DNA of 64,000 nt, from positions 186,001-250,000 of the forward strand of contig NZ_JOFJ01000001.1 in NCBI RefSeq assembly GCF_000718255.1. The letters are read 5' to 3'. A program made the translations under genes and the position numbers. The stretch's first letter is position 1; the number at the start of each line of letters is the position of its first letter. This DNA is from Spirillospora albida (lineage in GTDB: Bacteria; Actinomycetota; Actinomycetes; Streptosporangiales; Streptosporangiaceae). The notes under the pieces are model-generated. The model saw only the letters and a list, made by a program, of their open reading frames with translations. It did not search any database and was not told the DNA's origin. Positions 24,381 to 33,389 of the stretch are shown here, one piece after another.

Positions 24381-26878
24381 GGACGCGGATGACGGTCATG
24401 GCCGGGGTCGCGACGTTCACCGGCGCGGTCGGCCTCTACCCCCTGTTCGCGGAAGGCGGCTGGCTCTGGGGGGCGCTCGGCTCCGTGATCGCCGTGGGGG
24501 GCGGCGGGATGCTCGCGCGGCGGCTGCGGCTGCCGGCCGTCCTGAACCCGCTGCTGGGGCTCGCCGCCCTGCTCCTCTACCTGAACGCCGTGCACGCGGG
24601 AGCCCAGTCCTGGCTCGGGATCATCCCCTCGCCCGCGTCGCTGCGGTACCTCGGCGAGGTCGCGGCGGACGGCTGGCACGCCGCGAACCGGTACGCGGCC
24701 CCGGTGCCGCTGGTCCCCGGGATCGCGCTGCTCGCCGCCGGCGGGGTCGGCCTGGTCGCCGTCCTGGTCGACCTCCTCGCCGTCCGGCTGCGGCGCGCCG
24801 CGCCCGCCGGGCTGCCGCTGCTCGCCATGTACAGCGTGCCCGCCGCGGTCCGCGAGGACGGCGCCGGCTGGGCCGCGTTCGGCCTCGGCGCGCTCGGCTT
24901 CCTCGCGCTGCTGATGGCGGACGCGCGCGAGCAGGTCGGCGGCTGGGGCAGGCTCGTCGGGTCCGCCCCCTGGTCCGGCGACGTCCCGATGGCGGGCACG
25001 GAGCCGGAAGAGCCGCCCGCCGCCGGGCCGCGGGGAGGCGGGCTCGCCGCGCGCGGGTGGCGGATCGCGTGCGCCGCCGTCGCCGTCGCGGTCCTGGTGC
25101 CCGCCCTGGTCCCCGGGCTCCAGCCGCGCGGGATGTTCGGGCTGGGCGGCGACGGCGAGGGAGGCGGCGGCGCGCAGACCGTGACGACCCCCGATCCGCT
25201 CGTCAGCCTGAAGCGGGAGCTGACCCGGCTGGACGACTCCATCGTCCTCACCTACCGCAGTGACGACCCCGACGGTCCCGACTACCTGCGGCTGTACGCC
25301 CTGGACCGGTTCGACGGCGACCGCTGGACCTACAGCGCCCTGAAGAGCAGCGGCAAGGACCGCCTTCGCGGCCGGGCGCTGCCGCGCCCGCCGGGGCTGG
25401 GGCTGGTGCGGACCCGGCAGGTGACGACGCGGGTGCGGGTGCGGCCGGAGGTGCGGAACATGACGTTCCTGCCGCTGCCGTACGCGCCCGAGCGGGTCTC
25501 GGTCGAGGGCGACTGGCGCGTGCACGCCCCGTCCAGGATGGTGTACTCGCTGCGCGACTCGGCGGGCGGCCGCTCCTACACGGTGCGCAGCGTCCGGGCG
25601 CGGCCGACGGCGGGCGACCTCGCCACCGCCGGGAACTACCCGGCGGAGATCGTGTCGCTGTACACTGCGGTGCCGCGGAACGTCCCGCCGGAGATCCGCG
25701 CCCTGGCGGGCGACATCACGGCGGACGCCGCGACCGCGCACGGCCAGGCCGTCGCGCTGCAGCGCTGGTTCACCGAGACCGGCGGCTTCCTCTACGACCT
25801 GTCGGCGCCCGCCCCGCAGCACGGCAGCGACCTGGCCGACTTCCTGCTGCGCGGCAGGCGCGGCTACTGCGAGCAGTTCGCCGCGTCGTTCGCGCTGATG
25901 GCGCGGCTCCTCGGCATCCCGTCACGGGTGGCGATGGGCTACACGCCGGGGACGCAGGTCCGGCCCGGCGAGTGGGTGGTCCGGTCGCGGGACGCGCACG
26001 CGTGGCCGGAGCTGTACTTCGAGGGGTCCGGCTGGGTGCGGTTCGAGCCGACGCCCGCCGGCACGGCCGGGCAGGGCACCGCCGTCGCGCCGCCCTACAG
26101 CCGCCCCGCCACCGGGTCGGGCGCGCAGCAGCCCGACGCGGGCTCCATCGAGCCCGGCGCGCCCGGTCCCGAGGACGAGCCGACGGCGGCGCCGGGCGCG
26201 TCCGCAGATCCGCGCCGCGACGGCGGCGGCGACACCGGCCCGGCGGGCGTGCGGGATGAGGGCGACGACGGGTTCGCGATGGTGCCGTGGCTCGCGGCCG
26301 GGGTGCTGCTCGCGCTGCTGGCCGCCGCGCCCATGGTGGTGCGGGCGCTGACCCGGCGGCGCCGCTGGGCCGTGCTCGCCCCGTCCGGGACGGGCGGGAC
26401 GCCCGGCGCGGTCTCTCCGGCCCCGGCGGTCGCGGCGCACGCGGCCTGGCGGGAGATGCGCGCCGACGCCCTCGACCACGGCTTCGAATGGCGGGCGAGC
26501 GACTCGCCCAGGGCGGCGGCCCGCCGGCTCGGCGAGCTGCTGGAGCTGGACGAGGAGGGGACGCGGGCGCTCGGCCGGATCGCCCGTGCGGAGGAGCTGG
26601 CCCGCTACTCCCGGACGCGCCCGGCCGAGCCCGCCGAGCGGCTCAGGACGGACGTCCGGACGGTGCGGGAGGCGTTCGCGGCGTCCGTGGGCCGCCGGAC
26701 GCGGTGGCGGGCGCGGCTGCTGCCGCCCTCGACGGTCGCGCAGACTCGGGAGTCGGCGCGCGGCGCCGCCGACCGGGCGGCGCGGATCGGCGAGCGGGCC
26801 GGGGCCGCGGCACGGCGGCTCGGCGGCCTCGCCGACCGCGTGAACGCGCTGCCGGGCCGCCTGCGCCGCCGTCCCTGA
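24377..26878 (+). CDS. TgpA-type membrane transglutaminase-like protease
   Basis: An 833-residue protein. About seven membrane helices in the first 245 residues (DUF3488/TgpA N-terminal domain) are followed by an extracellular transglutaminase-like domain with catalytic Cys498 (RGYCEQFAASFALMARLLGIP) and His541 (SRDAHAWPELYFEG), then GWVRFEPTP. A Gly/Pro/Asp-rich linker, another helix (about 635-655) and a C-terminal DUF4129-like region complete it. The ATG overlaps the DUF58 stop by 4 bp. The substrate is unknown. Confidence 0.9.
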   Translation: MRTRMTVMAGVATFTGAVGLYPLFAEGGWLWGALGSVIAVGGGGMLARRLRLPAVLNPLLGLAALLLYLNAVHAGAQSWLGIIPSPASLRYLGEVAADGWHAANRYAAPVPLVPGIALLAAGGVGLVAVLVDLLAVRLRRAAPAGLPLLAMYSVPAAVREDGAGWAAFGLGALGFLALLMADAREQVGGWGRLVGSAPWSGDVPMAGTEPEEPPAAGPRGGGLAARGWRIACAAVAVAVLVPALVPGLQPRGMFGLGGDGEGGGGAQTVTTPDPLVSLKRELTRLDDSIVLTYRSDDPDGPDYLRLYALDRFDGDRWTYSALKSSGKDRLRGRALPRPPGLGLVRTRQVTTRVRVRPEVRNMTFLPLPYAPERVSVEGDWRVHAPSRMVYSLRDSAGGRSYTVRSVRARPTAGDLATAGNYPAEIVSLYTAVPRNVPPEIRALAGDITADAATAHGQAVALQRWFTETGGFLYDLSAPAPQHGSDLADFLLRGRRGYCEQFAASFALMARLLGIPSRVAMGYTPGTQVRPGEWVVRSRDAHAWPELYFEGSGWVRFEPTPAGTAGQGTAVAPPYSRPATGSGAQQPDAGSIEPGAPGPEDEPTAAPGASADPRRDGGGDTGPAGVRDEGDDGFAMVPWLAAGVLLALLAAAPMVVRALTRRRRWAVLAPSGTGGTPGAVSPAPAVAAHAAWREMRADALDHGFEWRASDSPRAAARRLGELLELDEEGTRALGRIARAEELARYSRTRPAEPAERLRTDVRTVREAFAASVGRRTRWRARLLPPSTVAQTRESARGAADRAARIGERAGAAARRLGGLADRVNALPGRLRRRP

Positions 26879-26896
26879 CGTGGTCCGACCGGGGGG

Positions 26897-27289
26897 TCAG
26901 CCCTCTTCGCTGCGGCGGCGCCAGCGCTCTTCCATGCGCTCCATGAACCCCGCCTTCTGGCGGGGCGGGCGGCCGGCGCGCGGCGCGGCGGGCTCGTTCC
27001 CGATGCCGGCCATGCGCTTCCAGCTCGTGAGCGCCCAGACGCACGACGCGACCATCAGCAGGAACCCGGTCACGCTGACCGCGATCGTGACGGTGCCGGC
27101 GTTCAGCACGAGGCCGGTCATCAGCACCCCGACGCCCAGCACGAATCCGAAGGCGGCCTTGACGACCCGGCGCTTGTAATGGATCTGGGGGTTGGTCGAG
27201 CGGACCGCGTGCGCGAACTTCGGATCTTCGGCGTACAACGCCTGCTCGATCTGCTCGAGCATGCGCTGCTCGTGCTCAGAGAGCGGCAC
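26897..27289 (-). CDS. DUF3040 small membrane protein
   Basis: A 130-residue protein starting VPLSEHEQRMLEQIEQALYAEDPKFA, the defining motif of DUF3040, then two membrane helices (about 47-65 and 70-90) and a basic tail. The family is actinobacterial and often sits beside dcw genes; its function is unknown. The GTG at 27289 has GGGAGG 5 nt upstream. It is convergent with the transglutaminase gene, only 18 bp away. Confidence 0.9.
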   Translation of the reverse strand: MPLSEHEQRMLEQIEQALYAEDPKFAHAVRSTNPQIHYKRRVVKAAFGFVLGVGVLMTGLVLNAGTVTIAVSVTGFLLMVASCVWALTSWKRMAGIGNEPAAPRAGRPPRQKAGFMERMEERWRRRSEEG

Positions 27290-27436
27290 GGCGCCTCCCA
27301 ACGACAGCCCCGCGACGGGGTATCCGGTGCAGGACGGGAACCTCAACGGTGATATGCCCAGAATACGAGCCCTGACAAGCGTACGAAAGCGAACGGCCGA
27401 CCGCGGCTCGCATGCCGGTTGTCACACCTGCCCCTC

Positions 27437-28732
27437 TCATCGTCTCCCGTCCTCCCCATCACTACCCTCACCGCCGCGCCCGGCGGGCCCGCCGGGCGTC
27501 CCCTCGTCCGGGCGCCGCACCAGCGCCGCGGGCCGCACGGCGCCGCGCCCGAACCGGTGCGTGACCCGGTCGATCGCCCGCTCCGCCTCGCGCCAGCCGG
27601 TCTCCGGCTCGTCGAAGGCGAGCTGCCGGGGCGCCTCGCCGGCCGGGACCAGATTCTCCACCCGGACTCCGACCAGCCGGAGTCGTACCCGTTCGAGGCC
27701 CGCCCCCTCGTACAGCTCGCACGCTGTGACATAGATCACACGGGCGAGATCGGTCGGCTCCCGGAGCGTCCGGGACCGGGTGATCGTCTTGAAGCTCGCC
27801 ATCCGCAGCTTCACGCTGACCGTGCGGCCCTCGTGCCCGGCCGCCCGCAGCCGCGCGCCGACCTTCTCCGCCAGCCGCAGCAGCTCCCGGCGGATGACCT
27901 CCGGGTCGTCGACGTCGGTGCCGAAGGTCTCCTCGGCGCCGATGCTCTTGTCGGGCGTGTGCGGGACGACCTCGCGCGGGTCCCGGCCGTGCGCCAGCGC
28001 GTGCAGATGCGCCCCGAGGGCGCCGCCCAGCTCCCGCTGGAGCGTGCTCAGCGGCACCTGGGCGAGCTGCCCGACCGTCCGGAGGCCCAGCCGCGCCAGC
28101 GCCTCCTCCGTCCGCTCCCCCACGCCCCACAGGGACGCGACGGGCAGCGGGTGCAGGAACCCGGCGACGCCGTCCGGCGGGACGACGAGGAGCCCGTCGG
28201 GCTTGCAGCGGGTCGAGGCCATCTTCGCGATGAACTTGGTGTTCGCGACGCCGACCGAGCAGGTGATGCCCTGCTGGGCCCGGACCTGCTCCCGGATCAG
28301 CGCGGCGATCTCGGCGGGCCGGCCGAGCCGCCGCCCGGCGCCCGCCACGTCCAGGAACGCCTCGTCCAGGGACAGGCCCTCGACCAGCGGGGTGATCGAG
28401 CGGAAGATCGCGAACACGCCCGCGGACACCCGCGCGTACCGCTCCCCGCGCACCGGCAGGATCACCGCCTGCGGGCAGAGCCGCCGGGCGCGGGTGATCG
28501 GCATCGCCGAGTGCACCCCGAACGTCCGCGCCTCGTAGGACGCCGCCGACACCACGCCCCGGGGCCCGTCATGGCCGACGATCACGGGCCGCCCGCGCAG
28601 CTCCGGGCGGTCGAGCAGCTCGACGCTGACGAAGAAGGCGTCCATGTCGACGTGCAGGATGGGGCAGCCGGTGTCATCGGCGGGCGGGCCGGGCTGCGGG
28701 CCCGGCCGGTGCAGCTGCTGCTTGCGGCTCAT
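27437..28732 (-). CDS. dinB: DNA polymerase IV (Y-family)
   Basis: A 431-residue translesion polymerase. Catalytic acidic motifs are HVDMDAFFVSVE and GLSLDEAFLDVAG; GVANTKFIAKMAS and the helix-hairpin-helix GVGERTEEALARLGLRTVGQLA are also typical. QLAFDEP in the C-terminal part looks like a beta-clamp binding motif. A Gly/Asp/Arg-rich tail ends the protein. No LexA-like site was apparent upstream. Confidence 0.93.
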   Translation of the reverse strand: MSRKQQLHRPGPQPGPPADDTGCPILHVDMDAFFVSVELLDRPELRGRPVIVGHDGPRGVVSAASYEARTFGVHSAMPITRARRLCPQAVILPVRGERYARVSAGVFAIFRSITPLVEGLSLDEAFLDVAGAGRRLGRPAEIAALIREQVRAQQGITCSVGVANTKFIAKMASTRCKPDGLLVVPPDGVAGFLHPLPVASLWGVGERTEEALARLGLRTVGQLAQVPLSTLQRELGGALGAHLHALAHGRDPREVVPHTPDKSIGAEETFGTDVDDPEVIRRELLRLAEKVGARLRAAGHEGRTVSVKLRMASFKTITRSRTLREPTDLARVIYVTACELYEGAGLERVRLRLVGVRVENLVPAGEAPRQLAFDEPETGWREAERAIDRVTHRFGRGAVRPAALVRRPDEGTPGGPAGRGGEGSDGEDGRR

Positions 28733-28742
28733 CGTCGCCGGC

Positions 28743-29528
28743 TCAGGGGCCCGGCTTGTCGGCCACCAGGTGGAGCTGGGTCGCGAGGTCGCGCAGGACG
28801 GGATGGCCCGCCGCGGCGGACTCCAGCGCGATCAGCGCGTCCGCGGAGGCGGCGTCCGCGTCGAGCGTCCCGCCCGGGACCAGATCAGCGAAGATCCGGA
28901 CCCCGTGCAGCTCGGCGACCCGCAGGCCGGCCCCCGCGGCCAGCTCCGACAGGCTCTCGCGGGTGAACCGGCGGGGCATCCGGTCGCCCTCGCCCCACCG
29001 TCCGGCCGGGTCGGCGAGCAGCCGGGCCGCGTCGTCGAAGTGCCCGGCGATCGCGCGGTGCAGCACCGCCGCGATCTTCCCCGAGGTGAGCAGGCTGACC
29101 GCCCCGCCGGGCCGGACGGCCTGGGCGAGCGCGGCCATCGCCGCGGCCGGATCGTCCACGTACTCCAGGACGCTGTGGCACAGCACGAGGTCGGCGGCGC
29201 CGGGCCCGAGCAGGTCGGGCAGGTCGGCGGCGTCGCCCTGGACGGCCCGCACCCGCACCCCGGCCTCGGCGGCGCGGCGCTCCAGCGCGGCCAGCGCGTC
29301 GGGGCTCGCGTCCACCACGGTGACCCGGTGGCCGAGCTCCGCGAGCGGCACCGCGAACCCGCCGGTGCCGCCGCCCACGTCCACGACGGCGGACGGGCCG
29401 CCGCCGGGCGCGATGCGGACGAGGACGCCGCGCAGCACCTCCCACAGGACCGCGCTGCGCACCCGGGTGCTTCCGCGCACCCGCTTAAGCTGCCGGCCTT
29501 CCACCGCCACTCCTTCGACCTCGCTCAT
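28743..29528 (-). CDS. Class I SAM-dependent methyltransferase
   Basis: A 261-residue methyltransferase; the AdoMet site is VVDVGGGTGGFAVPLAELGHRVTVVDASPDAL (about residues 45-78), and LCHSVLEYVDDPAAAMAALAQAVRPGG is the usual motif IV region. The substrate cannot be told. The ATG at 29528 follows GGGGAG closely; a GTG four codons earlier is an alternative. It lies between dinB (10 bp away) and nusB (about 40 bp). Confidence 0.85.
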   Translation of the reverse strand: MSEVEGVAVEGRQLKRVRGSTRVRSAVLWEVLRGVLVRIAPGGGPSAVVDVGGGTGGFAVPLAELGHRVTVVDASPDALAALERRAAEAGVRVRAVQGDAADLPDLLGPGAADLVLCHSVLEYVDDPAAAMAALAQAVRPGGAVSLLTSGKIAAVLHRAIAGHFDDAARLLADPAGRWGEGDRMPRRFTRESLSELAAGAGLRVAELHGVRIFADLVPGGTLDADAASADALIALESAAAGHPVLRDLATQLHLVADKPGP

Positions 29529-29568
29529 CGCTCCCCACACTAGCCGGGCGCCGCGGCGGAACGGGCCA

Positions 29569-29985
29569 CTACAACGACAGGGAGGGCTTCAGCTGCTGCA
29601 GGCGGGAGAGCAGCCCGTTGACGAACCGCGGGGACTCGTCCGTCGACAGCTCGGTGGCGAGCCCGACCGCCTCGCTGACCGCGACGCCGTCGGGGACGTC
29701 GTCGACCCACAGCAGCTCGTAGGCGCCCATCCGCAGGATGTTGCGGTCGACGACCGGCATCCGCTCCAGCGTCCACCCTGTCGCGTAGGTCGCGATCAGC
29801 TCGTCGATCCGCTCCCGGTGCTCCTGGACGCCCTCGATCAGCCGCACCGCGTGCGGGTACTCCGCGAGCTCGCCCTGGTTCGGGCGGCCCCGCGCGGCGA
29901 GGACCGCGGTGGGGAGCTCCTCGCGCAGCTCGGCCGCGAAGAGGATGTCGAGCGCGAGCTTGCGGGCCTTGGTGCGAGCGGACAT
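29569..29985 (-). CDS. nusB: Transcription antitermination factor NusB
   Basis: A 138-residue all-helical protein that joins NusE/S10 and boxA RNA in rRNA antitermination. It begins MSARTKARKLALDILFAAELR, followed by WTLERMPVVDRNILRMGAYELLW and DGVAVSEAVGLATELSTDESPRFVNGLL, all family hallmarks. The start shares one base with the efp stop (TGATG), so the two are co-translated. Confidence 0.96.
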   Translation of the reverse strand: MSARTKARKLALDILFAAELREELPTAVLAARGRPNQGELAEYPHAVRLIEGVQEHRERIDELIATYATGWTLERMPVVDRNILRMGAYELLWVDDVPDGVAVSEAVGLATELSTDESPRFVNGLLSRLQQLKPSLSL

Positions 29986-30542
29986 CAGCCGCGGCCGAGG
30001 TACTCGCCGGAGCGGGTGTCGACCTTGACCTTCTCGCCCGTGGTGATGAACAGCGGCACCTGGATCTGCGCGCCGGTCTCGAGCGTGGCGGGCTTGCTGC
30101 CGCCGGTGGAGCGGTCGCCCTGGAGGCCCGGCTCGGTCTCGGTGATCTCCAGCACGACCGCGGCGGGCAGCTCGACGTACAGCGGGTTGTCGTCGTTGAA
30201 CGCGATCACGGCGTTCTGCTCGGGGAGCAGGTAGTTCGCGGCGTCGCCGACGACGGCCGCCGGGATGTGCGGCTGGTCGTAGGTCTCGGTGTCCATGAAG
30301 ACGAAGTCCTCGCCCTCGCGGTAGAGATACTGCATCTCGCGCTTGTCCACGCTGGCCACGTCGACCTTGGTGCCGGCGTTGAAGGTCTTGTCGACCACCT
30401 TGCCGGACATGACGTTCTTGAGCTTGGTGCGGACGAACGCGCCGCCCTTGCCGGGCTTGACGTGCTGGAACTCCTGGACGGTCCACAGCTGGCCGTCGAT
30501 GTTCAGCGTCATGCCGTTCTTCAGGTCGTTCGTCGTCGCCAC
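29985..30542 (-). CDS. efp: Translation elongation factor P
   Basis: A 185-residue EF-P that relieves ribosome stalling at polyproline stretches. Three beta-barrel domains are recognisable: MATTNDLKNGMTLNIDGQLW, the tip loop KPGKGGAFVR with Lys32, and the C-terminal FITTGEKVKVDTRSGEYLGR. The PGKG loop suggests an actinobacterial-type EF-P whose Lys may work unmodified; that part is inference. Proline-rich proteins encoded in this window, such as FtsZ and FtsI, are plausible clients. Confidence 0.97.
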   Translation of the reverse strand: MATTNDLKNGMTLNIDGQLWTVQEFQHVKPGKGGAFVRTKLKNVMSGKVVDKTFNAGTKVDVASVDKREMQYLYREGEDFVFMDTETYDQPHIPAAVVGDAANYLLPEQNAVIAFNDDNPLYVELPAAVVLEITETEPGLQGDRSTGGSKPATLETGAQIQVPLFITTGEKVKVDTRSGEYLGRG

Positions 30543-30572
30543 AGCGATGTTCTCCCGGTCGCGGACCAGCGC

Positions 30573-31649
30573 TCAGAGGGCGAGCAGGTCCTTGGTCGTC
30601 ATGGTGAGGAGCTCCGGGCCGTCCGCGCGGACGACGAGCGTGTCCTCGATGCGCACCCCGCCGCGGCCCGTGAGGTAGACCCCCGGCTCCGCGGTGATCG
30701 GAACCCGATCCATCAGCTTACCGGTCTCCTCGTACCCCATGAGCGGTGCCTCGTGGATCTCCAGGCCCACGCCGTGCCCGAGTCCGTGGGTGAACGCGTC
30801 GCCGTACCCCGCCGCCGCGATGAGGTCCCGGGCGGCGGCGTCGACGGACCCGGTCCCCGCGCCCGGGACGGCGGCGTCGATCGCGGCCTGCTGGGCCGCC
30901 CTGACCAGCTCGTACACGTCCCGCTGCCAGCCGGAGGGCGCGCCGATCGCCACGGTGCGGGTCATGTCGGCGTGGTAGCCGCCGTACCGGGCGCCGAAGT
31001 CCATGGTGACGAGGTCGCCGGTCCGGATCTCCCGGTCGCCCGGGTGGTGGTGCGGGACGGCGCCGTTCGGGCCGGACGCGACGATCGAGTCGAACGCGGG
31101 CGCCTCGGCGCCGAGGTCGACCATGGCCCGCTCCAGCGCGATCGCGACGGCCCGCTCGGTGAGACCGGGGCGCAGGGTGGGCAGGACGGCGTCGAACGCG
31201 CGGTCGGTGATCGCGCACGCCTCGCGGAGCAGGGCGATCTCGTCCTCGTCCTTGGTCCGGCGCAGCTCCTCGACGGGGTGCCCGGCCGGGACGAGCTCGC
31301 CGCTCACGTGCTCGGCGAGGGCGGCGTGCTCCTCGACGGTGAGGCCGTGCGGCTCGAAGCCGAGCCGGCCGAGGCCCTGCCCGGCGGCGTGCTCTCCCAG
31401 GGCCTTCAGGTGGCGCCGGTCCACGAGGACGGGCAGTTCCGGGCAGACCGCCGCGGCCATGCCCGCGTAGCGGCCGTCGGTGGCGAGGACGGCGGGCCCG
31501 TCGGCCGGGACGAGCAGTGCCGCCCGCGAGCTGTCGAGGCCGGTCAGGTACCGGACGTTCACCAGCCGCGTGACGAGCAGTGCGGCGATGTCCCGGGCGG
31601 CAAGGTCCGCGGCGAGCCTGCGGCGCCGCGCGATGTGCGTCTCCCCCAT
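30573..31649 (-). CDS. M24 family Xaa-Pro aminopeptidase
   Basis: A 358-residue metallopeptidase, probably removing N-terminal residues ahead of proline. The N-terminal creatinase-like domain precedes a pita-bread domain with the metal ligands visible: MDFGARYGGYHADMTRT (two Asp), GLGHGVGLEIHE (His), TAEPGVYL (Glu) and GGVRIEDTLVV (Glu). It precedes efp by 30 bp, the common pepP-efp-nusB order. Confidence 0.92.
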   Translation of the reverse strand: MGETHIARRRRLAADLAARDIAALLVTRLVNVRYLTGLDSSRAALLVPADGPAVLATDGRYAGMAAAVCPELPVLVDRRHLKALGEHAAGQGLGRLGFEPHGLTVEEHAALAEHVSGELVPAGHPVEELRRTKDEDEIALLREACAITDRAFDAVLPTLRPGLTERAVAIALERAMVDLGAEAPAFDSIVASGPNGAVPHHHPGDREIRTGDLVTMDFGARYGGYHADMTRTVAIGAPSGWQRDVYELVRAAQQAAIDAAVPGAGTGSVDAAARDLIAAAGYGDAFTHGLGHGVGLEIHEAPLMGYEETGKLMDRVPITAEPGVYLTGRGGVRIEDTLVVRADGPELLTMTTKDLLAL

Positions 31650-31722
31650 GAAACGGACTCTAGGCCACGGGCCGGGCGGGCCTCGTCTCGGAGCGGTCTC
31701 AGAACATGAGGAACTCTCGACT

Positions 31723-31764
31723 TACCCCGGGGTACGGCCTACCGTGCAGCGCGAATGATCATTC
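31723..31764 (+). promoter_or_regulatory. Two perfect palindromes upstream of the amine oxidase gene
   Basis: In the 140-bp divergent gap between the peptidase and the amine oxidase, TACCCCGGGGTA (31723-31734) and GAATGATCATTC (31753-31764) are both perfect 12-bp palindromes with centres 30 bp apart. The second ends 25 bp before the TTG start. They look like operator sites, but the regulator is unknown and no clear -35/-10 pair was found. Confidence 0.45.
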
Positions 31765-31789
31765 ATCCCGCGCCCTGGAGGGATTCCCC

Positions 31790-33322
31790 TTGACCGGAGT
31801 CACCCGCCGCAGACTGCTCGGTAAAGGCGCCATCGCCGCCGCCGCGGGCGCCGCGGGCGCCGCTGCGTCCGCCGTCCCCGCCTCCGCCGCGTCCGCCCGC
31901 ACGACCCCCGCCGCGGCGCCCGCCGCCCCGTCCGCGCCCGCCGCCGCGACCGCCTCCGCCGACGTCGTCATCGTGGGCGCCGGGCTGTCCGGGCTGACCG
32001 CCGCCCGCGACCTGGTCGCGGCCGGCCGCTCCGTGATCGTCCTGGAGGCGCGGGAGCGCCCCGGCGGCCGCGTCCACGGCCTGCCGCTCGGCGACGGGAC
32101 CACCAGCGAGGGCGGCGCCGAGTTCATCGGCCCGACCCAGGACCGCATCGCCGCCCTCACCGCCGAGATGGGCGTGCAGACCTTCCCGACCTACAACACG
32201 GGCAAGAACGTCTACTACCGCAACGGCAAGCGCTCCCTGTACGCCACGGACGGGCTGCTCGGTTCCGTCCCGCCGGACTGGGGCGTCATCGACCTCCAGC
32301 TCGCGCTGACCTCGCTGGGCACCATGGCCGGGCAGGTGCCCGTAGGCGAGCCGTGGAAGGCCGCGAAGGCCGAGGAGTGGGACAGCCAGACGTTCCACAC
32401 CTGGTCGCGGTCCAACTCCCTGAGCTCCGGCGCGCGCTTCCTGATGGACGCCTTCATCAGCTCGACGCTGTCGGTGCGGTCGCGCGACATCTCGCTGCTG
32501 TACGTCCTGCACTACATCGCCGCGGCGGGCAACGCGTCCAGCCCCGGCAACGTCGACCGGCTCATCAACACCAGGAACGGCGCGCAGGAGACCCGGTTCG
32601 AGGGCGGGTCCGAGCAGGTGCCGATCCGGCTCGCGCAGCGCCTCGGCGACCGCATCCGCTACAACGCGCCCGTCCGGGCGATCGACGCGTCCGGGTCCGG
32701 GGTCACGGTCACGGCCGACGGGATCACGGTGACGGCCAGGCGGGCGGTGGTCGCGATGTCCCCCGCGATCGCCGGGAGGATCGACTACGCGCAGGGCCTG
32801 CCGGCGGGCCGCGCGCAGCTGATGCAGCGCTACCCGATGGGGTCGATCGCCAAGTTCGTCGCCGTCTACGACACGCCGTTCTGGCGGGCCGACGGCCTCA
32901 CCGGCCAGTCCGTCGCCGACAGCGGCGCGATCGACGCGACGTTCGACAACAGTCCCTCGGACGGGTCGCGCGGCATCCTGATGGGCTTCATCAACCAGAC
33001 CAACATCCGGCGGCTGGACGGGGCGCCGGAGGACCAGGTCCGCGCCGCCGGCCTCGACTCGTTCGTGAAGCTGTTCGGCGCGAAGGCGGCGAACCCCGTC
33101 CGGACCGCGATGATGCGCTGGGACAACGAGACGTGGAGCGGCGGCGGCCCGGTGGGCATCGCTCCCCCGGGCGTCCTGCTCGACTACGGCTCCGCGCTGC
33201 GGCAGCCGTGCGGGCCGATCCACTGGGCGGGCACCGAGACGTCCGACTACTGGACGGGCTACATGGACGGCGCCGTGCGCTCCGGCGAACGCGTCGCCAG
33301 GGAGGTCCACGCGGCCCTGTGA
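31790..33322 (+). CDS. Tat-exported flavin amine oxidase
   Basis: A 510-residue FAD-dependent monoamine oxidase-like enzyme. The N-terminus TRRRLLGKG plus an Ala-rich stretch is a twin-arginine signal. The FAD dinucleotide motif VVIVGAGLSGLTAARDLVAAG lies near residue 60, with RPGGRVH, GGAEFIGPTQ, and WAGTETSDYWTGYMDGAVRSGERVA near the end. It probably oxidises a primary amine, releasing aldehyde, ammonia and H2O2 outside the membrane. The TTG at 31790 has GGAGGG 7 nt upstream. Confidence 0.9.
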   Translation: MTGVTRRRLLGKGAIAAAAGAAGAAASAVPASAASARTTPAAAPAAPSAPAAATASADVVIVGAGLSGLTAARDLVAAGRSVIVLEARERPGGRVHGLPLGDGTTSEGGAEFIGPTQDRIAALTAEMGVQTFPTYNTGKNVYYRNGKRSLYATDGLLGSVPPDWGVIDLQLALTSLGTMAGQVPVGEPWKAAKAEEWDSQTFHTWSRSNSLSSGARFLMDAFISSTLSVRSRDISLLYVLHYIAAAGNASSPGNVDRLINTRNGAQETRFEGGSEQVPIRLAQRLGDRIRYNAPVRAIDASGSGVTVTADGITVTARRAVVAMSPAIAGRIDYAQGLPAGRAQLMQRYPMGSIAKFVAVYDTPFWRADGLTGQSVADSGAIDATFDNSPSDGSRGILMGFINQTNIRRLDGAPEDQVRAAGLDSFVKLFGAKAANPVRTAMMRWDNETWSGGGPVGIAPPGVLLDYGSALRQPCGPIHWAGTETSDYWTGYMDGAVRSGERVAREVHAAL

Positions 33323-33335
33323 CCATCGGCTCGCG

Positions 33336-33375
33336 GCGTGTGGCGCCCATCGGCGCCGCCCGGGGCGCCACACGC
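33336..33375. terminator. Bidirectional hairpin between convergent genes
   Basis: GCGTGTGGCGCC (33336-33347) pairs perfectly with GGCGCCACACGC (33364-33375) around a 16-nt loop. It lies between the amine oxidase stop at 33322 and the convergent LLM oxidoreductase stop at 33390. There is no T run, which is common for terminators in high-GC actinobacteria. Confidence 0.7.
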
Positions 33376-33389
33376 GGCGGGTCGACGGG

